Source of the DNA: Stenopsyche tienmushanensis
Taxonomy: Eukaryota; Arthropoda; Insecta; Trichoptera; Stenopsychidae
Direction of reading: 5' to 3'
Assembly (NCBI GenBank): GCA_008973525.1
Contig: WACJ01000406.1
Location: 1,798,001-1,862,000, forward strand
DNA length: 64,000 nucleotides
Below, piece by piece: positions 25,576 to 37,754 of the stretch. Made by a program: the position numbers and the translations under genes. The notes beneath the pieces were generated by a model that was given only the letters and a program-made list of their open reading frames with translations, searched no databases and was not told the DNA's origin. Position 1 is the stretch's first letter. Every line of letters starts with the position of its first letter.

Positions 25576-26971
25576 TACTTTACATTTATTTAGAATTGTT
25601 TGATTTTGTGCAATAATTATTAGTTCATATTCATTTTATTTTAGTCAATAATATAAATATATATTTAAAGTAATAGGGTAATGTTCGGTACAGGGAAAAA
25701 ATTAGAGCATGGCTTAAAGCTTCTACCCCATCCACTTTATTTACCGAATATCAGACCCTTTAATTACTGTTTGTTTATGTCCTCTTACAGTTCCCAAACT
25801 AATTTTTTATTGAATAATATATCGTAAAGTAAATATGAGTGATTACAATGATTTTATGTAGGATTTAGAAGAAGTATTTTGCTATTTATTTCCAGCCCCC
25901 CTTAATATATGTAAGTGTATCTTACTCTGAATTCATAGTCGCTATGGGTTTGAAAATTATTCATTGGCGGAAAATGCCGTCTAAAGGTGCCATAATAAAT
26001 AAGAATTATTTATTTTTTATTCATAATCCATTAGGCAAATAAGGGTGGTTTTATTGGATGAAGCCATTTCGGATAAATTCAGCTTTTACGCGTCGCAAAA
26101 CTTAGCAAGAGCGCATAAAATATTTGCTTACGGATCCAAACAAACTTTCTTAAAAAGACTCGGAGAAACGTCATATCTATTTCCGTTCCATGTCCACGAA
26201 ACGCATTTACATAGCGGTGATTTACTCGTCCTCGCGTGTCGAGCTTACATTTCAACCCTTGTAAGTGCACCCCATTAAAACAATATCTACGCGGATAGCT
26301 GAAGAGCGAACCGGAAAAGTAAATGGGCATTTTGTTTACGTTGTCTGTAAATAGTCGCACATGAGGTCCATCCTATTTCGTGTAATTTAAACATTTCAAT
26401 TTTGGATACCCTTTGTTGGTTTATGTTTGTAAATGAAGCGCCACCATCAAAGGCTTTAGCAGCAAATTTGATACGTTTTTCATGCGGTTCCAGCATTTGG
26501 AATACAAAGAGTAATGAAAAATATTTACATGATGATGGATTTCATGTAACAAACATCGTTTAACATGCACATTTGATGAGAATCTCGATAGCTCAAACGA
26601 AATCAAATACTCGTCGGTATTTACAGCGCACGTGGTTGAATTTATTTTTTTAATAGAGGAAATTGATTAAAAATGATATTGGCTTGAATTAATATTACGC
26701 AAACTGCACTGCAAAATTTCAATCAATCAAAGTCAACAATTCATATTTGTTACATATGGAAATAACTTCGATACAATTTTCGATTTCGATGAACAGACAA
26801 ACGAACCAAAATAATTTAACACATTTTGAATTTAAAAGTGGTCTTCAACATATTCGCCTCGGTCATCATTGAAATCGATTCAATACTTATTTTAATATAC
26901 GTTATCGAATAAGTTGACATGATTATATTCTTAGATATTTTATTATTTGTATTTGTATTGATTTTTTATAA
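25576..26971. other. non-coding stretch with a balanced island
   Basis: About 26040-26620 has balanced composition and overlapping open frames on both strands (77 codons forward; 93, 69 and 61 reverse). None has a recognisable domain. No gene called. Confidence 0.4.
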
Positions 26972-27003
26972 TTTGACCACTAGCGACTCATCGGTGAGTC
27001 GCT
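26972..27003 (+). mobile_element. piggyBac-like end motif with 9-bp hairpin
   Basis: TTTGACCACT is followed by AGCGACTCA (26982-26990), TCGG, and TGAGTCGCT (26995-27003), a perfect hairpin. It parallels TTAACCACTTATATGCCAGCGACTCACCGGTGA at 14.35 kb (a composite of two short runs), though the TTAA has changed to TTTG. Confidence 0.4.
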
Positions 27004-28427
27004 ATCCATATCCATAAAATCGTGGTAAAAAATATATAAAAATAATTTATTTTGATCAGCTCATTTGGAAATGATATTTTGAGTAAAAAATATTGTATTT
27101 CAAGCAAGATAAATAGTAAGTATTATATATAATTCTTCAACTTTTGAAATTCAAAAACATACCTTCCTATCATCATTGATTTTGGATATTCAAAATCTCA
27201 TCATCAACATCTTCCTCTTTTCCTGTCTCTTGTTTATAATAGATTCACTGCTTCTTCTTTCATCAATCCCAATCATTCTTATGCTTTCTTTTGTCTACTT
27301 TTGCGCCCTTACGTCAATGCTTACCCTGAATATTCATCGGGAGAACAAGAGAGGACTGACGGTGTCTATTTCATTTTATAGCATCTCTATCTTGAAAGCT
27401 TTTCAGTCAAAGCTTGAAGCTCAGTATGTTTATCACCATACCTTCAATAGGTAGAATAAATTGCTTCAGAACACGACACGAACCAAAGCGTTGTGTTCCA
27501 AAGAATCCGTATAAAATAAACTCATCACACGATGTAGATATTAAAATTCAGCAAATTGCCAAGCAAAAGTCATACACAATATTTAATACAATTTGAAACC
27601 ATCCATGGCGTTAGTTTTCACGCCGCATTTACTTAGAATTGTGACGGCTGACCACATCGAGGCTTAATAGCACCATTAAAACAACCGAAAGCCCTATTAA
27701 AGCTTTAAAATCATAGTCATATTCCGAACAGCGTGTATTTCACAATTTAGCCGAAAAAAACAATACCAAAACGAATATTTTGAATACGCAAATGGAATAT
27801 TTTTCATTTTGGCCTGTAAGACGAAAAAAAATCTAATATGAAATGTCGCCAATTCGTTTACTTCAGCTGGAAAACTTGCAGCCATTACTGCAACCCAGAT
27901 AACGTTCAGACATAACATTACACATTGCAGATGTCGTCATGGGCAAGGAAATGCTGCAAAATTTGACTTCGTCTTATTTAAAGGGCCTTATATGAATTCT
28001 CCAAGAATGCTCCACGAACGAATAAATGACTCGTTATTTTTTTACCTGCTTAAGTGAATGTCATAAAATAGCGTTTTTATTGAATTAAATTCAAATGAAA
28101 AGATAGATTCAGTTAGTATGACACTAAATGGCAGTCCAGGTTTGATTTAAATGAATTGTTTATTATTAATTGCATACAATCTAAGAGATGTCATCAAGCA
28201 TCTTTAAAGACAAAATGATGACATTATCGAAATTTAACCCATTCCATTCGGATCTTTTTAGGGGTAAAGTCATGTAAACATGGTTTGGCAATAATTTCAT
28301 ACAAGGGATTGCTAAAAGGCTCACAAATATATTTCCGTAAGTGTATTCAAATATTCATAATATCAATTATTCGAATAATGAATACGAAATAGGTTAAATA
28401 TTTGAATATTTTGTATATATAATATAT
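27004..28427. other. non-coding stretch
   Basis: AT-rich. Forward frames at 27176-27596 are dominated by Leu/Ile/Ser runs and look composition-driven. About 27600-28020 is more balanced. No gene recognised. Confidence 0.4.
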
Positions 28428-28700
28428 ACGAGGGCAATTCAAATATAACCCGGAATTTTGCTGTACAAATTCATTAGTGATATTTAAAAATACAAATAGA
28501 GTGTCTTATTTTTCTGTATAGTTCTCTTCATTAGAGATACATTTATTCTATCAGATAGGAAGCTTCTTGATCCCGTCACTGAAGAAAGAGGGCAAGGAGT
28601 AATATCGACTGTTGCGCAACGCGTTTTCTCGTAAACAAGGAGGTGAATTTTTAAGGTCAAACCAAATCAAAAAGATCAGAAAATTTTTGACGTGATTGAA
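28428..28700 (-). mobile_element. terminal fragment of a mariner-like element
   Basis: ACGAGGGCAATTCAAATATA followed by ACCCGGAATTTTG resembles the end of insect DNA transposons of the GGTTCAAATAA..CCGGAAT type. Downstream segments such as GATCCCGTCACTGAAGAAAG look like decayed coding in reverse. No catalytic motif was found, so the family is uncertain. Confidence 0.4.
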
Positions 28701-28884
28701 ATTTATGACTAGTTTTTCAATAGACTTTATATTATCCTTATAAACAACTGGTGCACTGATTTCAATTTCACAGTAATTTTATTGTTCAACCTTTTCTGTA
28801 ATATTTCTGATTCTATTATTTCTATTTCGCTGTTTATTATCCGCACTCATATATTAGATGTGTTTGATGACTTATTGGTTTCTA

Positions 28885-29460
28885 TTAACCCTTACAACTC
28901 CTATAGCCACACACTGTGGCCGAAGACTTTTTCCCATCAACTCCTATGGCCATTACGTGTGGCCGGTCGTTTCTCGGGTAGTTTTTATGAATTTCAAATA
29001 AGATTTTGGTATTTTTTTGAATGTAAAAATAAAGTGAATACTCTAAAAATATCGTCTTATTGTCTGACCATAAATTTGTCATCTGGAATATGGAAAATCA
29101 GAGGAATTGTATCGATGCAGGTAAGGAGCATAAAACAATAATCCGCTTCAAGTTGTTGCGCTGTAAACATCTTTATTATTTGTGTCCTGTAAATCAATAT
29201 CATATATTTACGGATAGGTTTTTCACCAATCCAACCCTTGCTGGAGAGCTCTTGAAAAGGAAATGTTTTCTCACTGGCACGATAATGATTTACAGAAAGG
29301 GTTTACCTAATTATATATTTAAAAAAAACTAAGATTAGCTATGGGACGAAAGATAGCATACAGAAAACAAAATACTTTAGTATTAGCTTGGCGAGACAAA
29401 ATAATAGTCACAATGCTCAGTATATAGCATACGTCAAATATAATATTGAATCTTTATGGT
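28885..29460 (+). mobile_element. piggyBac-like element, internally deleted
   Basis: TTAA (28885-28888) is followed by CCCTTACAACTCCTATAGCC, the expected piggyBac start. Two imperfect subterminal repeats follow: ACTCCTATAGCCAC then ACTGTGGCCG, and ACTCCTATGGCCAT then ACGTGTGGCCG. Transposase sequence begins within about 200 bp, so the 5' half of the gene is missing. No right-hand TTAA end was found; similarity fades after about 29430. Confidence 0.72.
29060..29426 (+). pseudogene. piggyBac transposase fragment (second and third catalytic regions)
   Basis: The open frame 29060-29332 contains YHIFTDRFFTNPTLAGELL followed by KRKCFLTGTIM and RKGLPNYI. This is the conserved block around the second catalytic aspartate of piggyBac/PGBD transposases (D in TDRFFTNP). 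After a frame change, 29368-29424 reads QNTLVLAWRDKIIVTMLSI, the block with the third aspartate (WRDK). The intact enzyme excises and inserts DNA at TTAA. Missing are the N-terminus, the first aspartate region and the C-terminal cysteine-rich domain. The single frame 29060-29332 is still clean, so decay may be fairly recent. Confidence 0.88.
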
Positions 29461-29464
29461 CCGC

Positions 29465-31842
29465 TGATACTTCAGGTAAAATTTTCACAAAAACTGCATA
29501 TGTATTGACGGTCCATAAAGAGTTAATGTGATTAGCGTTGCATTTCTTTTTTCTTCCATTCGCGTTTTAATATACAATAACATAGTTTTACTTAATTTTT
29601 TGCATTTCATTGTTGCAATTTCGATTGGAAGAAGAACGTTGAACTATTTGCTTAATATATTAATATTTCTTCGTCATTAATAATTTACGATTATAAATCC
29701 TTAGTGATTTGTTGACTGATTCAAAGAGTAAAATACATCTTTTTACCCATCATGCTCATTGAGTTTCATCTCGTTTTAGCCTCCTAAATTAATTTTATAA
29801 ATATACAGATTTATGAATAACGAAAAAGAGCAAATATGTTCGAATATCGAATATTCGATTAGTCTGTCTCAAAATTTGTCTTAAAAGTTCTTAAAATTTC
29901 CGAATTTTCTTTCAATTTTCTTAAGAAACGACCATTAAAATAATTTAACTTCGTGATCGACATTCGTAATATAATATCGTGTTTGCGTTGTTAGTAGAAT
30001 ATTTTTGCTGAAAAATCATTTATTTTGATAGGCTGCATGGTCCTAAGCGCCGTTGATTTCAATTGTTAATGGCTCGTTAGCTTCTGGGCCGATATTTGGT
30101 TCATTGAGCTTTCGAAAGATTAACAAATGCCACTGGAACGAGGACAATGCTTTAACGATGCACACCCGTCTGAAGTTTTTTAAAGATTTATTGGTCATAA
30201 TTAGGACGCCATAAAATCTCTATAGGGACCTAAAATATACCGATATATCTGAGTATCTGAATAGAGAAGAGCACCGGTTGGCAAGTCGCCATTTTATGAC
30301 GTCTAAACACACGGAAAAGTAGTAAAAGATTTTTAATGCCACCTGTAAAATGCGTCAGCAGCCATTATTTTTGCATTTATACTCCAGCCATGGCAGCACA
30401 GTTTCATCAGGTTTAATTAAATCTTCACATCTCGAAGTACCCTCCTTGGCCAAGAATCGCCACTTTTTTCTCGAACATAATAGCGGATGCCTTTTACACG
30501 CAGCTTCAATAGTTTAACGGCCGTCTCAACCGCGGTCTTAAATTAATTAAGGATTTTCATCCTTTTAAAGAATCGCCGGTATTAAAATATTTGCGCGTGT
30601 GCTTTGTCGAAATGATATTTTTGCTTAGAAATGTAAAAGTAAAATATTTTATCGAGCGTATAGCCGTGTACGACTGTTTGAACTTTGTTCCACTTTATTA
30701 CAATCGTGTGTTTATCTACTTTATATTGTCTGGAGTTTTTGTATAACTTTCTATATGATTTGCATTCTATTCCTTGCATTTTAGAAACAAAAGTATTTTA
30801 GCTAACGTCATTTTTCATAACAAAAATGGAGATCATTTTTAACAATTTTAGTAATTACATTTATAACTCCGAATCAGTTAAATAGCAATGATTTGATCAC
30901 ATTTAAAATTAAACTTCTACAAAAAAATTCAGAAACTAATTAATGATGCCAAATTTTCAATACAACTTTGTTAATCAGTCAGCATTTTTTTTAAATATTT
31001 GATTAAAAAATCAATATTGTTTAAATTTTCTTTATCTAATTATATATTTAATTTTTCCAAGATATTCAAAATTAAACAAAGTTGTGTTTGACTTTAAAAT
31101 TATGTTCTTAACCCAATAAAAATCGCTTAACCCAATTTTTTTAAAAAATTGTATAAAAAACTTGATTTTTTTTAAATTTCATAAATCTTTAACAAACCAA
31201 ATTTGGAATGTAGTTTTTTTTTATTTTTATAACCGTATAACTTGAAAAAATCAAACTGTTCAATAACATCAAAAAAATTGTCAGTTCGTTGTGAATTATT
31301 TTGTCATCCTACAAACATATTGAGTAATCAATGTGTTAAGTATTCATACTTCTTTTCAAATCAGTTAAAAAATGAAGAGAATTTCATTTTTCATGATCAA
31401 AATTGAAATACCATTTCCAGTTTATCGTTTGTATTTCCATGAGAACGCTCAAAAAGCAAAAATAATTTGAAACTCGGCCTTGGAGCAAGATATGTCGTTT
31501 CACGAAGACCTTAACTACTAGGACGCGTGAAATATTAAGTGTGCATTATGATTTGGTTTCCTATTGATAGAAAAAAAATAGCCCCCAAAAATAATAAAAA
31601 TAAATTTAAAGCATTTAATAATTATTTACATACAAAAATATATACTGGATGTAAATATCAAGTGTTTTGGTATTGTATCTCAAGGCACTTTACGCATTCG
31701 CGGACACGTCTGCATTTGCAGACGGATGTTATAAATAAGTGTTCATAGTGCCAGTCGACATTTTTGCCAATATAGGCGCGCGTTTGTATGTGTGTATTAA
31801 CTTGCACCAATAACGTTCCTACACACCGCCATTTGTATCCAA
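29465..31842. other. non-coding stretch
   Basis: A balanced island at about 30000-30600 is flanked by very AT-rich DNA (30800-31400). No gene or RNA recognised. Confidence 0.4.
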
Positions 31843-31850
31843 GTCACGAC

Positions 31851-32568
31851 TAGGGAATCCAATCTCGAACCAAAATTTTGATCTCGGGATCTCAGGATCG
31901 CATTAGAACATCCAGGGATCAGTCCCGGGATCCCGAGACCAGGATTTTCAATAGTTTAAGAAATTACATTGATAAATTTGATCAAAAGTTACTAATAAGA
32001 ACTAGGCAAAAGAATTTTATTAATTGAGTTGATGATCGCATGAGTCCCCATTTTCGTATAACACCATTAATGTGACTGATATAATTCCTTTCTGTTGACA
32101 CGGACTAAAACTCGCAAAATTCCCGATTTTCCGACAAATTATTTATTTCTGTCTCTGTAGTTAACATACCTATATACTATAATACTTTGATGTGATTTGT
32201 AATTCTATTACGGAAGAATATCATAATTCTGAACCCCGTATCTATTATATTTCATATTGATATTCCCATTATTAGAGTCGATGTGTAGTAAATACATCAC
32301 CGGTAGGGAATGGTCAATATAAGAATTTGAAAAACATATATGTACTGTATATATGTATACATAGATTAAATAGTTACTGCCCTTATGCGTCGCTTAAGCT
32401 CGTAAATCAGTAGTTACACCACTATTTCCAAGCGTCCAAATTTTGGCGGGAATGTCTTTATTTAGTAGCCTTCGTCTTTCTGGTGAGGTGTACGATTTCT
32501 GTTAGATAAAAATTTCAATTCCGAATTTTTCGGGACTACGTTTATTAATCCCGGGATTGGATTCCCTA
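31851..32568 (-). mobile_element. hAT MITE with intact ends and 8-bp target duplication
   Basis: The left end is TAGGGAATCCAATCTCG; the right end is its inverted partner, ..GGGATTGGATTCCCTA. Flanks are GTCACGAC (31843-31850) and GTTACGAC (32569-32576), an 8-bp duplication with one mismatch, as expected for hAT. The length is 718 bp. The interior aligns with the 15.7-kb copy but the dimerisation-domain block is deleted; only the upstream strip near 32030-32130 remains. CTCGGGAT/CCCGGGAT motifs repeat inside both ends. Confidence 0.93.
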
Positions 32569-32649
32569 GTTACGACCTTATTATGCCGATTACATATTAG
32601 AATTACATTTTGGTTATAATGTAACTGTAAATATATTTTTTAAAAACAG

Positions 32650-32727
32650 ATGTCTTCTTCTGATGATGAATATGTTCCTTATTCTGATATTGACTCTGAT
32701 GATTACTCTGGTACAGGGGTTACTTAA
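32650..32727 (+). CDS. acidic 25-codon micro-ORF, possible transposase N-terminus remnant
   Basis: The frame reads MSSSDDEYVPYSDIDSDDYS and then GTGVT before a stop. The acidic Ser/Asp/Tyr composition is unlike the AT-driven frames around it and like the acidic N-termini of several transposases (piggyBac-type, for example). Nothing recognisable follows in frame. It could equally be a short exon of an unseen gene or chance. Confidence 0.25.
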   Translation: MSSSDDEYVPYSDIDSDDYSGTGVT

Positions 32728-35700
32728 ACTAATGTAGTCCGCGGACCTCCTCTATAGCAACATTTTTATTTGCCGGACCCCTTCTTGAAAAGATTTTTTT
32801 TTTGCTTTCTTGCTTCAATTTTAACTTTCGGTTAAATCGAAGGTTCGTATTTCAACCACGATTTCAACATGCTTATGCTTCATAACCATTTTTTTTATAA
32901 TTTCATACACCCCAGCTAAAGAACTGTTAATCTAGTGAACATTCAGAAATAGACAATAATACAGTTGAAGGGTTTATAATATATGTACATGGATAGTGAC
33001 AGGAAGACTAAGAGCGAAACTCGCAAGGTGTGAGAAGAGACACGAGTCAGGGAATAATAATAGTGTGTTTATTAATGGATTAAATCAATTTATATGTTCA
33101 TGAATTACGTCGTTAATTTGTGTCCACGAATATGTTAAAACCCTATTACTCCTTTGCTATGAGTAATTTTATGGTTTTGTTATCAGATTTATAAGATAAA
33201 CATCTTAGATTAAAATTTCAAACGGATACTGTATGATCCCACATTATTAAAAAATATAAGTAATATCAAATATAGTATCTATTTCACTATGTTAAATTTA
33301 GCTGCATATATAACGATTGGAATTGTGTACATATGAAATTAATAATTGATGTGGACGTTGCTAGATTTTTTCGAATAAGATGTTTTTCTTGCTGTAAAAA
33401 CTGTTAAATATAATACTTAGCGTTTTGCACATGACACAGTCTGATCGATCTGGGAGATGAATTCTCAATATATACATGTAGTAAAGTAAATGTTTACGCC
33501 TTTTAATTTGGCTAATTACAATGATTAATAATTGAAATGGAGGTTTTAATCACGAAATAAAAATATTCTTGTTTGATGGCGTTTAAATGATTTGAGCATA
33601 TCCCAAACAAGCTGTGGTTACATAAATACATTGATTTCGACGAACGTGATCCAATTGTGAAATTAGTGATTTGACGTAACGCTATGATTAATCAGCATTA
33701 AACAGGGCATCAGCAAATAGAGTGCATCGAACATAAGTATAATTTGATTTTAAGCAAAAGCCAACACGTCCAAAGTTCGTAAGTCAGTCATGATTGTCGG
33801 AAGCGCTCTCTAACCCGAATGCACCCCCATTACATTAAGCTAATTCATAAATTAACCGAATTATAATATGATAGTTTTGATAGTTCTCCAGAATAGTAAC
33901 GTTCCTCACTAAAAATTAATTTCAATCCCATTTGAGCGGCTATACCGTACTTAATTCTAATTGAGGATCTTTCGAAAGATATGTGGAGCAATTCTCATAA
34001 CAGAGTCATGAAAAATTACATCTCATTCAAAATACAGCATCCGGATATGTACAATGCGAAATTAATAATTGGATTATAAGAGCAATGAGGGGTGCTGGAA
34101 TTTATTTTACACAATGGAATTATCTCGTTGAACTCAAAAGGTAATCATATAATTACTGCTAATAAACAACAGTTTAACAATTCAAACCAATCTTAGTTAA
34201 TGCACTAATTCTAAAGTAATTAACGATGAAATATATTTATTTATATCATATTTACGTAATTGAAACGTTTTTTTTTTTAAATTTTAATATTGATTTAAGT
34301 CGAGCATATATTATTTCTCCCTTGGAAGTCATTTGGCTGTCATCTATGCTTCGGTGGGAATGCTTGGAAAATATTTATTTTAAATTTACTTTCATTACCT
34401 TAATTGTTTCTCAATATAAGTATTAATTATAGCAGTGTTATAATAATAAATTTTTCGGTTAGAAATGTCGTTTTTTAAACGAAAGAGTTAAATTCAAACA
34501 AAAAATTAAGTTCATCGATACAATATATTCTCCTTCAGTGGATACAACCTTTTCCCATCTCCAAAAGTCTACCAAGCTAGAGCTTCGGTAGACGTGAATA
34601 AATTTGTAATAAATTTCAGTAATAACATCAGTGCAGATCCAAATCATATTGAATATTGATTTTTATAATTTTAGATTCAATCTAAATATTTCAAATAAAC
34701 TGCGTATGTGTATAAAAACATGCAATAAGAAGAGATTCTATCGCACAATTGATTCTTGTTAGAAACATGAGCGAAAATAATGAAGCTGATGTAACAAGCG
34801 AGAAAACATGAGTTTTATCCATCTATTCTTTTTATAAACAGGTAACTTATATACAATGTACAAGATTTAAAATAGGCACAGTATATTGTAATGGATTTAA
34901 TTCATTTTATCCGATAGAATTCATGTTTGTTTGCTATTCTGCAAGTACGAAAGCTTAACGAAATATTTTTGTTGGGCGCGAAGACGCGCAACTAGGCGGG
35001 TCCAGATGTATACAGAATTGAATATTTTGTTAGCAGGGAATCATAAAATGGTTTTCATGTTTATGGCTCCGCCAATAAAATCTTCAACGCATATTCCCGT
35101 TGAAAAGCATGACCTGGACAACATATTATTGGTTCTAATTTTAGTTTTCCCGGGGGCTCAAAGGTCATCTGGTGAGCCCCGGGCCCTTCGATTCACAGGC
35201 TCCATGTAATACAGGTTTTCCCAGGCGCGATGTAAAATCAATGCATCCCGTGCTAATTTTATGCGACACATCCGTCGATGCGTATTTTTATAAATGTACG
35301 AAAAGTGCACTGTTGCAACGTACGGCGCGACAAATATTTAATAAACCTATGGGATGAGAGCAGCCGAAGCAAATTTAACCCGACTAGACTTAATCCACTT
35401 AACGTTTTCATTAGGACCACATTCTACGATAAATGGATATACATTTTTGTGCCATAAACTTTTTTTTCTGCTATAAAGCCATACAAAAATCCACTTAAAT
35501 ATGCTTGTTTTTTAGGCAGTCGTTAAATTCAATCAGCTTTTGATTTATAGACGTTGGCGCTTTATGGTGCGAATTTGTAGCATTTCCAGTTTTGATGGAG
35601 TCATTTTAAGTTACAAAATTCAGCAATAAAACTAATTGAAAGTTGCGCTTGTGAAACTAGTGCTTAACAATTGCCTCTCGGCGTTATTCCTTAATTAAAT

Positions 35701-36269
35701 TTCATAATTATTCAGTGGGTGCCCTAAAAATTTTGCATAACGCTTTTACAACTGGATTCCAGTTTGTAATTTGCTTACAAAAAACGGGCATAAATTATTT
35801 TGGCAACACTTTACATAAGCAATTCACGCTACTCAAAAAACAATTTATTTATTAAATATTTCTGAATGCTTTTAATTTCATTTTTGTGACTATTATTTGA
35901 ATAATAAAGTAAAAATAAAAATATTTGCGTTACAAGCATCTGTCGTCCATACGTTATTTGTGTTTCTTTGAGAACGCTGCAAAATAGATATAGATATAAA
36001 TCTATATAAAATATTACTCTCTTGACTATTATATTATTTATTTTATATAAAAAGGCAGCTTAATTAAAATCCTTTTAAAAATCATCATATATTGGAATTT
36101 GTTGGCGACTTTTTGGAATTAAAATATATGGAGTAGCTTAAAAATATATCAAGCTTTTGTATAAAAATTAAGTTCTAATTTATCTAAAAAATATTTGCTA
36201 TTTTATACCAAGTATGAATTACAATATAAGAAAGACAAAAAAAAATATTTAAAAATTCAACTGATATTG
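32728..36269. other. non-coding stretch with a GC-rich hairpin
   Basis: Mostly AT-rich. Balanced islands at about 33480-34000 and 34930-35400. The latter holds the hairpin at 35149-35183. Open frames at 34931-35357 lack any domain. No gene recognised. Confidence 0.4.
35149..35183. repeat. GC-rich imperfect hairpin
   Basis: CCCGGGGGCTCA (35149-35160), a 12-nt loop, TGAGCCCCGGG (35173-35183). The arms pair over 11 bp with one bulged G. It stands out in AT-rich surroundings. Confidence 0.8.
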
Positions 36270-36335
36270 TATCAGGTCAGTCCAAAAAATGGTGTTTTAT
36301 TTACATTATTTAAAATTTTTTGGACTGACCCGATA
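36270..36335. repeat. 66-bp MITE, GGTCAGTCCAAAAAA ends
   Basis: TATCAGGTCAGTCCAAAAAA at the left and, in reverse complement, TATCGGGTCAGTCCAAAAAA at the right, separated by about 25 bp of AT sequence. TA flanks fit a mariner-type origin. No autonomous partner is in the window. Confidence 0.85.
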
Positions 36336-36550
36336 TCATGTACCAAACATCTCAAATATTTAAGCCTCTCGAATCTCGAAATAGTATTTCCACCTCATTA
36401 CCTAATGATCCATCATAGAAATACAGCATCAACTAAATTTTATTACAACAAGGAATCATTATAATTGAAATTGAGTGTATTAATATCATATCTTCATCTA
36501 TCATAGAAATAAGAGTATCAACATTAAATACATGCAGGAAAAATTTATAG

Positions 36551-36890
36551 CCAGAGATAGTTCAACGTGTAAGTTTAATCGAGTCAACAGCTGAAAACAG
36601 AATGGATGCAATTGTAGAACTTGCTAAGTCTATACGAAGGGAAGACTTTAATGTTATGAATGTTGAAGATATTTAAGTGGTGGAAGAACAGATTGATGAA
36701 GTAAATTTGGTAGAAATGCAATGTGGACTAACACGAAATTCAGAGGACAATCGTACGTATAAATTTGTAGAATATTTTAGCATGAAAAACATTTATCCAA
36801 ACAATTACATATAATTATCTGTTATTTGCAGATGAAAATCAAACTTTTTTTTGGGTAATAAAAACGTATAATATTGTATGCATCTATGAT
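36551..36890 (+). pseudogene. possible decayed two-exon coding remnant, family unknown
   Basis: One frame reads PEIVQRVSLIESTAENRMDA, IVELAKSIRREDFNVMNVED, I, a TAA stop at 36674-36676, then VVEEQIDEVNLVEMQCGLTR and NSEDN. The acidic/helical composition is unlike translated AT-rich noise. A donor-like GTACGT at 36753 and an acceptor TTATTTGCAG ending at 36831 would define a 79-bp intron. The continuation reads HENQTFFWVIKTYN to a stop. I do not recognise the family; a transposon-associated Myb/SANT-type protein is a guess. The in-frame stop argues for a pseudogene. Confidence 0.3.
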
Positions 36891-37754
36891 TGATTTTGTT
36901 CCATTTTTAATCGGATTTTAATTCTATGATGTATATCTTTACCTAATCAGCAGCATTTCATTAAATCCGCCCGTCCAGGACTTCAAACCATCGTGTGCCA
37001 CAAAATTTCGCTAATTTTTAATGCATCCATTAAATATTGACACTGCGCTTTGGTTATTCAACATTTATTTCCATACACGTACGTGAAATAAATTTTTCCT
37101 ATAATGTCGACAAAAAAGGGTAATTCCTCCTTTAAGGTCGCTCTGAATAAGTAGTATCGCATTTGTAAATGAATATTGAAAATATTAAAATTTCACGATG
37201 TTAATATATTGACTGGTCGGAAAATTTCATTTGAATTATTCATTCCCCCTTGTCATATTACGACCTGTATTGTGCTTGCGGTTTTATTGTGTATGTCTGG
37301 GGCACTTGAAAAGAAATTAATTAAGTGATTATGACACCACCCCTTGTTCGCTGTACATTTGTAAAGATTCATGTAATGGCTTGGACCATTTGTTCTGCTC
37401 ATATTCTACTCATGTACGAGGAAAACAGTGAATATGCTTTCGCTATTGTTGTAATTGCTACATGTCTGAATACTGAGAATATCTTACAAATATCACATGT
37501 ACAATGAATATTTCTGATTGGAAATGCAATTAATGTGATAGTCTAAACGAGTTTTCCTAATGTACAATGTGTATATGAAATTGAATCAAAGCGCTCTGCA
37601 AAAGACATTCTGATTAAATTTTTCGATCATATATTTCAGAAAAACTTTACTGTATCAATCAATTAAATATTTTCTATTATTGCTAATGACTGTCAAATAT
37701 TTTTTAGAGCTAAAAACAAGTAAAAACCGAAAAGGCTAAGTTAGGAGAATAAAG
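36891..37754. other. non-coding stretch, balanced island
   Basis: About 36950-37560 is less AT-rich and lacks transposon motifs. No gene recognised. Confidence 0.4.

Noticed and set aside
27176..27454. Hydrophobic Leu/Ile/Ser frame resembling a membrane protein
   Set aside because: Pyrimidine-rich low-complexity DNA produces this pattern; no start context or homologous features.
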